64,000 bases of DNA from Hymenobacter sp. ISL-91 (GTDB lineage: Bacteria > Bacteroidota > Bacteroidia > Cytophagales > Hymenobacteraceae): positions 1-64,000 of the forward strand of contig NZ_JAGGPS010000028.1 in NCBI RefSeq assembly GCF_018613725.1, in the 5' to 3' direction. Shown in pieces: positions 17,098 through 24,402 of the stretch. The position numbers and the translations under genes were made by a program. Under the pieces are notes generated by a model, which saw nothing but the letters and a program-made list of their open reading frames with translations, did not search any database and was not told the origin of the DNA. How positions within the stretch are numbered: position 1 is the first letter of the stretch; every line of letters begins with the position of its first letter.

Positions 17098-18201
17098 ATG
17101 AAAAAATTTCTCTTAAATCGTTTTAAGAATTTGGTAGAGGTTTTGGAAACCAAGATTCCTATTGATTACTTGCCGCAGAGCGAATGGGAAAAATATTATA
17201 TGCACTCTGAGTCGGTAACGCACCTATACTCCAATCAAGGCTTGGATAGTACTCCAGGTATAGTGAAAGAATATTTCGAAAAATGTCAAACAGAATGGCG
17301 GTTTGATAAATTTTATTTTATTTATAACGAAACCTGTACTGTCGAGCCTATATCAGGGTGGGTAGTGAATAAAAAGATGCAATTTATTCCTCAATCTCTT
17401 TGGAATAATTACGTTAATAATATTAAGCCCTCTTATTTAAGATTTAAACTATCTAATAGGAAAAAGGTTTATTTAGAGTCGGCTATAATTCTGAGCTATG
17501 CTTGGAATAATTATTGGCATTTCTATAACGATATATTAGGTCAATTGAAGATTGCAAACGATTTTAAAGTTCCTCTTAGTGTTCCTATTGTTGTTAATTG
17601 TGGGTTAGAAAATGCAAATTATTTCAAGCAGATTGTTAAGGAGTCAAAAATATTTAATGAAAGGAAGTGGATATTTCAGGAAAAAGATACTGAAATAGTT
17701 TGTGAATCAGTTCATCTGTTCAATACGTTTTGGGCACATAAGGAAAATTTTGACTATGTTGTAAATTCAATTGGCTTGGGTGCTGTAAGTACTTCCTCGA
17801 ATAGAAGAATATTTATCTCCAGGAAGTCTGCGCGAGGTAGGAACATAACGAATATAGCTGAAGTTAAGCGTGTGCTAAATAATTTCAATTTTGAAATAGT
17901 TGAATGCGACGATATGACTGTGCAACAGCAAGCGGATTTATTTTCTAATTCGCTATATGTTATTGGTATTCATGGAGCAGGGCTAACTAATATTGTTTAT
18001 AGACGAGGCAAAGAAATGTCCTTGTTAGAAATATTTTCAAAAGATTTTTTTAATCCTCCCTACTTTTGGATGTGTCAGCAATATGGTTATTCTTATCATA
18101 GTATGGTAGCAGGCGGATCTGATACCCCAGACGATCCTAATGGGAATTTTTCAATTAGTATTGATGAGCTAGAAAGAAGAATAGCCCATATGATACAGTG
18201 A
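17098..18201 (+). CDS. GT61-type (DUF563) glycosyltransferase, AT-rich
   Basis: 367 residues. The hallmark is the C-terminal GIHGAGLTNIVYRRG segment (about residue 295-310), shared by the GT61 family of capsular and plant xylan transferases. Upstream, NYWHFYNDILGQL and RRIFISRKSARGRN fit the family. No membrane segment. The gene is strongly AT-rich with many A/T-ending codons. Its stop (TGA 18199-18201) touches a GTG start of the next gene, suggesting coupled translation. Sugar and acceptor unknown. Confidence 0.85.
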   Translation: MKKFLLNRFKNLVEVLETKIPIDYLPQSEWEKYYMHSESVTHLYSNQGLDSTPGIVKEYFEKCQTEWRFDKFYFIYNETCTVEPISGWVVNKKMQFIPQSLWNNYVNNIKPSYLRFKLSNRKKVYLESAIILSYAWNNYWHFYNDILGQLKIANDFKVPLSVPIVVNCGLENANYFKQIVKESKIFNERKWIFQEKDTEIVCESVHLFNTFWAHKENFDYVVNSIGLGAVSTSSNRRIFISRKSARGRNITNIAEVKRVLNNFNFEIVECDDMTVQQQADLFSNSLYVIGIHGAGLTNIVYRRGKEMSLLEIFSKDFFNPPYFWMCQQYGYSYHSMVAGGSDTPDDPNGNFSISIDELERRIAHMIQ

Positions 18202-18212
18202 GTTTAGTTCGT

Positions 18213-19412
18213 ATGAAAGTTCTCATAGTCCTAGAGGATATCCGCACTGGAGGTGCCCAGACATTTGCTTTGCGGTTAGCGGAAGCTTTACATTCAACAG
18301 GACACACTGTGTGTTTGTATAATCAATACGCCCACTTGAAGAACCAGGCTCTGCTGCAACAGTTAGCGCCCAGCGTGCCTGTTGTTTCCTTTGGTGCAGA
18401 GTCACCGCTACTCGATGTGATGCTGCGAAAAGCGGCTGGATTAGGGCGTCGGCTGGGGCGGCCGAGTTGGTTGTGGGAGAAGCAGATGATTCGGCACCTT
18501 CGGCAGACGATCAAGCGGCTCGGTCCAGATATAGTAAATAGTCATACCATTAAGGCTGACTACGCAGCGGCCAAGGCACTACAAGGGCTGAGCATTCCGC
18601 TGGTGGTTACTATGCACGGTTGCTACGAGTTGTTTCTACACAAGGCTGATGCGCCAGAAGTGGCACCTAAAGGCAAGTTTGCGCTACAGCAGGCCTCGGC
18701 TTTGGTTTATCTAACCGGCAAGAATCTGGAGATTTTTGAGCAGCCTGGTGTCCGGCCCCTGGGTTCATTACTTAACCAGAAGATTTACAATGGCTTCGAT
18801 GGGCAGTTGTCTGCCGACAAGTCGAATTATAGCCGGGCAGCACTGGGAATTCCAGCCAACGCCTCGGTATTCGGTATGGTCGCCCGCGGTATTCCCGAGA
18901 AGGGCTGGGGCCACGCCGTAAATTCGTTTTTGGCTCTTGAAACAGCTCATCCAGAGCTACACCTGGTATTGGTAGGGGAAAGTGACTACCTCACAGAACT
19001 GCACAAGCAACATCCGCATCCCCGCCTGCACTTCACCGGCTTCTCGCACAATCCCATCGACTGGGTGGATATGTTTGATGTTGGTTTACTACCCAGCTAT
19101 TTTCACGCCGAGAGTTTACCCAATTCCATTGCTGAATACCTATCGTGCGGCAAGCCGGTTATTGCCAGCCGGATTGGTGAAGTACCAGCTATGCTGGAGT
19201 CAGAAGCGGGCTTGGCGGGCGTAGTGCTGGATCAGGCCAATTGGCAGTTAACTGACCCTGGTCAACTCACTGAGGCCATACGGGATTACCTTACCCAGCC
19301 CGCTCTGCTAGCCGAACATCAGCGGCGGGCAACTCTGGCATTCGAAAAATTCCGCATGATTCATTGCTTGGGGGCATATGAAGAGCTATTTCGACAGGCT
19401 CGTACCATTTAA
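18213..19412 (+). CDS. GT4 family glycosyltransferase
   Basis: About 399 residues. GT-B fold: MKVLIVLEDIRTGGAQTFALRLAEAL at the start (glycine-rich loop GGAQ), VVTMHGCYELF in the first domain, then FGMVARGIPEKGWGHAV and YFHAESLPNSIAEYLSCGKPVIAS with the E-x7-E donor-binding motif near residues 300-310. ATG 18213 is chosen; an in-frame GTG at 18198 overlaps the previous stop and is possible. The gene is GC-rich again, with an abrupt change from its AT-rich neighbour. Confidence 0.88.
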   Translation: MKVLIVLEDIRTGGAQTFALRLAEALHSTGHTVCLYNQYAHLKNQALLQQLAPSVPVVSFGAESPLLDVMLRKAAGLGRRLGRPSWLWEKQMIRHLRQTIKRLGPDIVNSHTIKADYAAAKALQGLSIPLVVTMHGCYELFLHKADAPEVAPKGKFALQQASALVYLTGKNLEIFEQPGVRPLGSLLNQKIYNGFDGQLSADKSNYSRAALGIPANASVFGMVARGIPEKGWGHAVNSFLALETAHPELHLVLVGESDYLTELHKQHPHPRLHFTGFSHNPIDWVDMFDVGLLPSYFHAESLPNSIAEYLSCGKPVIASRIGEVPAMLESEAGLAGVVLDQANWQLTDPGQLTEAIRDYLTQPALLAEHQRRATLAFEKFRMIHCLGAYEELFRQARTI

Positions 19413-19423
19413 AAAGAATTCGT

Positions 19424-20689
19424 ATGAGCTCTACAAACTCGGCCAAGTCTCTACCCAACCTGCTGATGCTGATTCCGAACTTAGGTTTAGGCGGTGCTCA
19501 GCGCGTTTTTCACGACCATAGTGTAGGGCTAGCCAAACATTACGCCGTTACTGAAGCTGTATTCAATCTGGAGGGCGGTGACTTGTACCCCAGTGGTAAC
19601 CCGGTAGTGAGTCTTAACGTGCAGGGGGGGGGAGGCCTGTTAGCCAAGGTGCAAAACTTCAGGCGGCGCATCGGCGGGTTGCGGCAATTGCGCGAGCGAC
19701 TCCAGCCCGCCGTAGTTATCAGCCACTTGGAAGGGGCCGATTATGTGAACCTGCTGAGCGGCGGCCCTGGTAAAACTATCCTCTGCGTGCATGGCTCCAA
19801 ATTGCACGACGCCAACATTCGGGGCCCGGTGGGCTGGCTGCGTAAGAAAGTGCTCATCCCCAAGCTTTACAATCGGGCCGACAAAATCGTGACCGTAAGC
19901 CGGGATATTAATCCGGAATTGATTGAAGGTTTTGGCGTAAAGCCGGAGAAGCTGATAACGATTAACAACTTTTTCGAAGTAGCCCAGATTGAGCAGAAGG
20001 CTCAGGAGCTACTTTCGACGGCGGAGCAGGCCGTCTATGATTCGGCTCCTATACTTGTAACATCAGGGCGTCTCACTATTCAGAAGAACCAAGCCCCGCT
20101 GCTCGACGCTTTTGCGGCACTTATAAAGCGCCGGTCGGCCAAGCTGGTGTTCGTTGGCGACGGCGAATTGCGTGACGAGTTGACAGTGCACGCTCGGCAA
20201 CTGGGCCTGCGCGTTTATGAGGCATGGAACCGGGACGCCAAACTTACGCCCGAATACGACGTGTATTTTCTGGGGCTTCAGCAGAATCCGTTCAAATATA
20301 TCCGGCCCGCGGCTCTGTTCGTGTTTCCTTCGGCCTGGGAGGGTTTTCCGATGGCACTAGGCGAGGCTATGATTTGCGCGGTTCCCGTCGTGACCACTGA
20401 TTGTCCTACCGGACCGCGCGAAATGTTAGCTCCTAGTACCGCTACTCCTAAAGAGGCCATACGGCAGGCTGAACTCGCTGAGTTCGGTATGTTGATGCCT
20501 ATGCTCAACCAGCCCGCTAGCTTGGCTAGTGACCAGCAGGTATGGACGGAAACCTTACACCAGCTGCTTGATGACGCGGCCGGGCGTGAACGACTGGGCC
20601 GACTTGCCGCACAACGTATGCAGGATTTCACTCGGGAGAGGATTTTCAGTCAATGGGTAACCCTATTGGAAGAGGTACTCACCAAGTAG
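19424..20689 (+). CDS. GT4 family glycosyltransferase with a G9 tract
   Basis: 421 residues, GT-B fold. LIPNLGLGGAQRVFHDHSVGL at the start, HGSKLHDANIRGP, TSGRLTIQKNQAPLLDAF and FPSAWEGFPMALGEAMICAVPVVTTDCPTGPREM with the E-x7-E motif. It is 12 bases after the previous GT4 gene, clearly one operon. A run of nine G (19624-19632) codes for glycines near residue 70; slippage there would truncate the protein. The insert EAWNRDAKLTPEYDVYFLG in domain 2 is somewhat unusual. Confidence 0.88.
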   Translation: MSSTNSAKSLPNLLMLIPNLGLGGAQRVFHDHSVGLAKHYAVTEAVFNLEGGDLYPSGNPVVSLNVQGGGGLLAKVQNFRRRIGGLRQLRERLQPAVVISHLEGADYVNLLSGGPGKTILCVHGSKLHDANIRGPVGWLRKKVLIPKLYNRADKIVTVSRDINPELIEGFGVKPEKLITINNFFEVAQIEQKAQELLSTAEQAVYDSAPILVTSGRLTIQKNQAPLLDAFAALIKRRSAKLVFVGDGELRDELTVHARQLGLRVYEAWNRDAKLTPEYDVYFLGLQQNPFKYIRPAALFVFPSAWEGFPMALGEAMICAVPVVTTDCPTGPREMLAPSTATPKEAIRQAELAEFGMLMPMLNQPASLASDQQVWTETLHQLLDDAAGRERLGRLAAQRMQDFTRERIFSQWVTLLEEVLTK

Positions 20690-20694
20690 GTGGT

Positions 20695-20807
20695 TATAGC
20701 AGTTTCGTGAACGATGTAGACTTGGTAAGCCACTACATAGCCTAGGAGTTTAGCCCTGGGGCATCAGGTAGAATCGGTCTGAACACACCGTTCACGAAAC
20801 CGCTATA
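20695..20807. repeat. Interspersed palindromic element, copy 2
   Basis: Terminal arms 20695-20713 (TATAGCAGTTTCGTGAACG) and 20789-20807 pair with one mismatch. The interior contains a decayed copy of the AGGGCTAAAGCCCT palindrome. It is the reverse-oriented relative of the element at 3114-3212. It lies directly after the GT4 stop. Confidence 0.7.
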
Positions 20808-20877
20808 GAGGAAATTTTAGTATAAAAAATCAACCATCCGATTGTTTTCTCTTTTCTACTAGTCGCTTTCACCTTCG

Positions 20878-21684
20878 ATGAGAACATTTGTAATCAGTCT
20901 TCAGCGCTCAATAGAACGCCGCAAGTTTATCCAGCAGCAGTTAGACAAGCTTAGTTTACCCTTTGAGTTTTTTGACGCGGTGGATGGCCGGGCCATGACT
21001 GAACAATATATAGAAGAAAACACTAATATCGTATTAGTGCGTCAAGAAATAAACTTTCTTAATCGTGGCGCTATCGGATGCGCCCTTAGTCATTATGGCA
21101 TTTATAAAAAAATGGTAGAAGAGGGTATTGAAGTTGCGCTGATTATGGAAGATGACGTGATAATATCCCCATCATTAAAAGGTATTTTGCGACGGGTTAA
21201 AGATACCATAACAACAGAGGATTTAATAATGCTGTATTTTCAATCTAAGAACCCCGTTGAAATTACTGCTCAGAAAGCCGTTGACATGTCTGACGGCCAT
21301 AAATTACAATATATGATAAAGTATGGATGGGTAGGCGCTGCTGGTGCATATATACTAACGAAAAGTGTAGCGCAACGGATGATGCAGATCATACATCCGA
21401 TCCATACTGTAGCTGATTCATGGACTACGTTTAAGCAGGAAAGAGCATTTAATTATTTTCGGTGTGTATTACCATTTCCAGTTCGTCCTGCTGGACTGAA
21501 AAGCGAGATTGACTATCTTAAAGAAGGCTCACTGTATGCTAGATTGGCAAATGCCATTGATAAGTATAAATTTCCAGTGCTCAAGCAAGTTCTAGGTGCA
21601 AAACGGAAAAGGTCATTGCGTAAGATGCAGAACTATTTATTAGTGGACGAAGATCCATTCAAAACGCAAATTTTCTCTATTTGA
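20878..21684 (+). CDS. GT25-type (LPS beta-galactosyltransferase-like) glycosyltransferase
   Basis: 268 residues. The GT25 pattern is clear: MRTFVISLQRSIERRKFIQQQL at the start, FEFFDAVDGR, RGAIGCALSHYGIYKKMVE and the catalytic metal motif VALIMEDDV (Glu-Asp-Asp near residue 92). The C-terminal part has VGAAGAYILTKSVAQRM. Such enzymes add hexoses to LPS outer core, capsule or protein-linked glycans. The gene is AT-rich and stands 190 bases after the palindromic element. Confidence 0.87.
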   Translation: MRTFVISLQRSIERRKFIQQQLDKLSLPFEFFDAVDGRAMTEQYIEENTNIVLVRQEINFLNRGAIGCALSHYGIYKKMVEEGIEVALIMEDDVIISPSLKGILRRVKDTITTEDLIMLYFQSKNPVEITAQKAVDMSDGHKLQYMIKYGWVGAAGAYILTKSVAQRMMQIIHPIHTVADSWTTFKQERAFNYFRCVLPFPVRPAGLKSEIDYLKEGSLYARLANAIDKYKFPVLKQVLGAKRKRSLRKMQNYLLVDEDPFKTQIFSI

Positions 21685-21718
21685 AAACCTGCTAAAATTG
21701 ATTAATCGATGCTTTTAT

Positions 21719-22861
21719 ATGAAAGAAAATCATCAATCTGTTCCCATTATTTTGATTGTAGATAATTCCCGGGCCCTTACGGGAGCTTTACACGCTATTT
21801 TACATACCTGCCAAGCTTTGTCGTCAGAGTATTCATTTAAATTTGTACTGCCGGCTGGTAGTCAAGCACGTGCTACGCTAGCGCACAGGGGGTACGCGAC
21901 GTACGAAATACCATTCATTGAGATTAGTCGCCGCCCCAAAGATTTGCTGCTATATGTACCCATGCTGCTGCTTAACGGCTGGCGGCTGGCGGCGCTGGTG
22001 CGGCGGGAGCGGGCAGCCGCCGTGCACATGAATGACTTCTATAACCTGACGGGCGTAATAGCGCGGCTGCTGACCGGGCGGCCGCTGATTACGCACGTGC
22101 GGTTCCTGCCGCATACGCAGCTGCAGCCGCTGGCCCGCACCTGGCGCTGGGTGGCGGAGCACCTGGCCCAGCGGGTCGTCTGCGTGTCGGAGGCAGTGTA
22201 CTCGTATTTTCGGCCGCTGCCCCAGGTACAGGTCGTTTTCGACCCGATTCCCGAGGGCGAAAAGTACCCGCCCACCGACCTGGCTCCGCGGCCCGACGGT
22301 ACCGTGCGGTTGTTGTTTCTGGGCAACTACATTATGGGCAAGGGGCAGAACTTCGCCGTGGAAGCCTTTAAAGCGGCTTATGCGCAGCAGCCCAACCTGC
22401 GCCTGCACTTCGCGGGTGGCGACATGGGCCTGGAGAAAAACCGGGCCTACCGTCGGCAGCTCGAAGCCACAGTGGCGGCGGCCGGCTTAACACAGGTGGT
22501 GACCTTCGGCAGCTTCGTGCAGGATGTGGAAGCGGCTATCAAGCAGGCCGACATCGTACTGAATTTCTCCGAATCGGAGTCCTTTTCGCTCACCTGCCTC
22601 GATGCGCTGTACTTCGGTACGCCCCTTATTGCCACCGACTGCGGCGGGCCGGCCGAGCTGTTCGAGTCGGGCCGCTCGGGCCTGCTGGTGCCCAACCGCG
22701 ACGTGCCCGCCATGACCCAGGCGCTGCTTCGGCTAGCTGCTGATGCGGAGCTGCGCCGGGAGTTTGCGGCGGCCGGCCGGGAGTTCGTGCGCCATAAGTT
22801 CCGGGCGGCGGCTACATATGAGCAGCTCGGGAAGCTGTATAGCGAAGTGCTGAAAAAGTGA
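21719..22861 (+). CDS. GT4 family glycosyltransferase, mosaic composition
   Basis: 380 residues from ATG 21719; a TTG seven codons upstream is open. GT-B features: ILIVDNSRALTGALHAIL (glycine loop), VHMNDFYNLTGVI, LLFLGNYIMGKGQNFAV, and FSESESFSLTCLDALYFGTPLIATDCGGPAELF with the E-x7-E-like motif. The first 80 or so codons are AT-rich like the preceding gene. From about 21950 on, the gene is very GC-rich like the downstream core. This suggests a recombination joint inside the gene. Confidence 0.87.
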   Translation: MKENHQSVPIILIVDNSRALTGALHAILHTCQALSSEYSFKFVLPAGSQARATLAHRGYATYEIPFIEISRRPKDLLLYVPMLLLNGWRLAALVRRERAAAVHMNDFYNLTGVIARLLTGRPLITHVRFLPHTQLQPLARTWRWVAEHLAQRVVCVSEAVYSYFRPLPQVQVVFDPIPEGEKYPPTDLAPRPDGTVRLLFLGNYIMGKGQNFAVEAFKAAYAQQPNLRLHFAGGDMGLEKNRAYRRQLEATVAAAGLTQVVTFGSFVQDVEAAIKQADIVLNFSESESFSLTCLDALYFGTPLIATDCGGPAELFESGRSGLLVPNRDVPAMTQALLRLAADAELRREFAAAGREFVRHKFRAAATYEQLGKLYSEVLKK

Positions 22862-22943
22862 GGTGCAGTTGCCGGTATAGCTTGCCCGCTACTGTTCTTC
22901 AGAAAAGTTATCTGAGTTAAAGTCGTTTTCGAGTTCGTGTGGC

Positions 22944-23049
22944 GGCTGTAGAGACGCGATGAGTCGCGTCTCGGCGTTGAATGAGCCGCGCGTTGCGGCC
23001 TAAACAACGTCAGCAACGCCGAGACGCGATGGGTCGCGTCTCTACAGCC
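22944..23049. repeat. Nested 36-bp inverted repeat (GAGACGCGA family)
   Basis: Arms 22944-22979 and 23014-23049 pair except for four central bases. Each arm is itself a palindrome, GAGACGCGA-NNNN-TCGCGTCTC. The sequence resembles a repeat known from several cyanobacteria and Bacteroidota (TAGAGACGCG...). It lies between converging genes and might stop transcription from both sides. Confidence 0.75.
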
Positions 23050-23102
23050 CGTACTACGGCAACCTGAAATTTGCGGTGGATTAGCTTGATTGTCAGCAGT
23101 GA

Positions 23103-24263
23103 CTAATCAGCCGCATAAAAACTCCTTATACCTGCCACTACCCGTTCCTGCTGTTCGGATTGCAAGTCATGGTAGAGCGGCAGGCGCAGTAGCGTCTGGC
23201 CAAAACGGACGGCGTGGGGGAGGGGGCGGCCGTCGTGGCGGGCGGCGAAGTAAGGGCTGGCGTGCAGGGGCAGGTAGTGAAAAACGGCCAGAATATGCTG
23301 GCGGCGCAGGTGCGCCAGCAGGGTGTCGCGCTCCTTCTCGTCGCTACAAAGCAAGGCAAACAGGTGCCAGTTGGGCCAGGTGTCGGCGGGTGAGGGGGGC
23401 AGCAGCCCGAAAGCCCCGGCCGCAGCCAGCGGGGCCAAGGCTGCTTCATATTGCTCCCATAGTTGCTGCCGCCGCTGCTGGATAGCATGACGGGCTTCGA
23501 GCTGGGCCCATAGGTAGGCGGCGTTCAGCTCGGAAGGTAAAAAGGAAGAGCCTATGTCCACCCACTCGTAGCGGGCGGCCTCGCCGCGGGCGAAGGCGGC
23601 GCGGTTGGTCCCCTTCTCCCAGATGATTTCAGCGCGGGTCGCCAGCCGTGGATCGTTGACGGCCAGCAGGCCCCCTTCGCCCGCACTCAGATTCTTGGTT
23701 TCATGGAAGGAGAAAGCGGCCAGATGACCGAAGGTGCCCAATGGACGGCCCTGGTAGCTGGCTTCAATGCCCTGAGCGGCGTCTTCCACCACCCACAAAT
23801 TGTGGCGCTCGGCCAGTGCCAGCAGGGCTGCCATATCGCAGGCCTGGCCACCATAATGCACGGGCACAATAGCGCGGGTACGGGGCGTGATGAGGGGTTC
23901 AAGCTGCACAACATTCAGATTGGGATGATCGGGGCAACTGTCGGCAAACACGATGCGGGCCCCACGCAACACAAATGCGTTGGCCGTGGAAGTAAAGGTG
24001 TAGCTGGGTACAATAACCTCGTCGCCGGGCTGGATATCGAGTAGCAGGGCCGCCATTTCCAGCGCCGCAGTGCCACTGGTTGTGAGCAAAGCCTTCGCAA
24101 TACCGTACTGCTGCTCGAAAAACTGCTGGCAGCGGCGGGTGAATTCGCCGTTGCCCGAGAGCTTGCCGGCGGCGGCCGCCTGCCGGATATATTCGAGCTC
24201 CGGCCCGGCTAAGTGCGGGTGGTTGAAGGGAATAAAATCTGCGGGCAGGGGCGAGGGCAGCAT
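23103..24263 (-). CDS. wecE: dTDP-4-amino-4,6-dideoxygalactose transaminase (WecE/RffA-like)
   Basis: 386 residues, DegT/DnrJ/EryC1 family. FNHPHLAGPELEYI at the start, GTAALEMAALLLDIQPGDEV, VVEDAAQGIEA (Asp161 to the PLP nitrogen) and AFSFHETKNLSAGEGG with Schiff-base Lys190. The SFHETKN-x-x-x-GEGG form is diagnostic of WecE/RffA 4-aminotransferases. It would make dTDP-Fuc4N from dTDP-4-oxo-6-deoxyglucose. It is transcribed away from the rest of the glycan genes and is divergent from the GT gene at 24403, with both promoters in the 140-base gap. A WecD-like GNAT is at 3956-4924. Confidence 0.88.
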   Translation of the reverse strand: MLPSPLPADFIPFNHPHLAGPELEYIRQAAAAGKLSGNGEFTRRCQQFFEQQYGIAKALLTTSGTAALEMAALLLDIQPGDEVIVPSYTFTSTANAFVLRGARIVFADSCPDHPNLNVVQLEPLITPRTRAIVPVHYGGQACDMAALLALAERHNLWVVEDAAQGIEASYQGRPLGTFGHLAAFSFHETKNLSAGEGGLLAVNDPRLATRAEIIWEKGTNRAAFARGEAARYEWVDIGSSFLPSELNAAYLWAQLEARHAIQQRRQQLWEQYEAALAPLAAAGAFGLLPPSPADTWPNWHLFALLCSDEKERDTLLAHLRRQHILAVFHYLPLHASPYFAARHDGRPLPHAVRFGQTLLRLPLYHDLQSEQQERVVAGIRSFYAAD

Positions 24264-24282
24264 GGGGGTAAGGGGGCTAGCT

Positions 24283-24290
24283 CAAAGATA
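24283..24290 (-). promoter_or_regulatory. -7 box TATCTTTG for wecE
   Basis: Perfect TAnnTTTG on the minus strand, 20 bases before the start codon (24261-24263). It is one of a divergent pair with 24349-24356. Confidence 0.6.
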
Positions 24291-24348
24291 CCAGTCGGTG
24301 CCGAAGCATAGGCTGCACGGCCGGGCAGCGTATCGAAGCCAACCGCGT

Positions 24349-24356
24349 TACCTTTG
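24349..24356 (+). promoter_or_regulatory. -7 box TACCTTTG for the glycosyltransferase at 24403
   Basis: Perfect TAnnTTTG, 46 bases before the ATG at 24403. It rules against the long upstream extension of the frame to 24070, which would run through the divergent wecE gene. Confidence 0.6.
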
Positions 24357-24402
24357 TTGCCTACTGCCGGATTGCGCCTCCGCCCGGAGTTTATCGTTAC
24401 GT

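Noticed and set aside
24070-24402. N-terminal extension of the GT4-like gene to 24070
   Set aside because: It would overlap the divergent wecE gene and both promoter boxes; the conserved N-terminus begins at ATG 24403.
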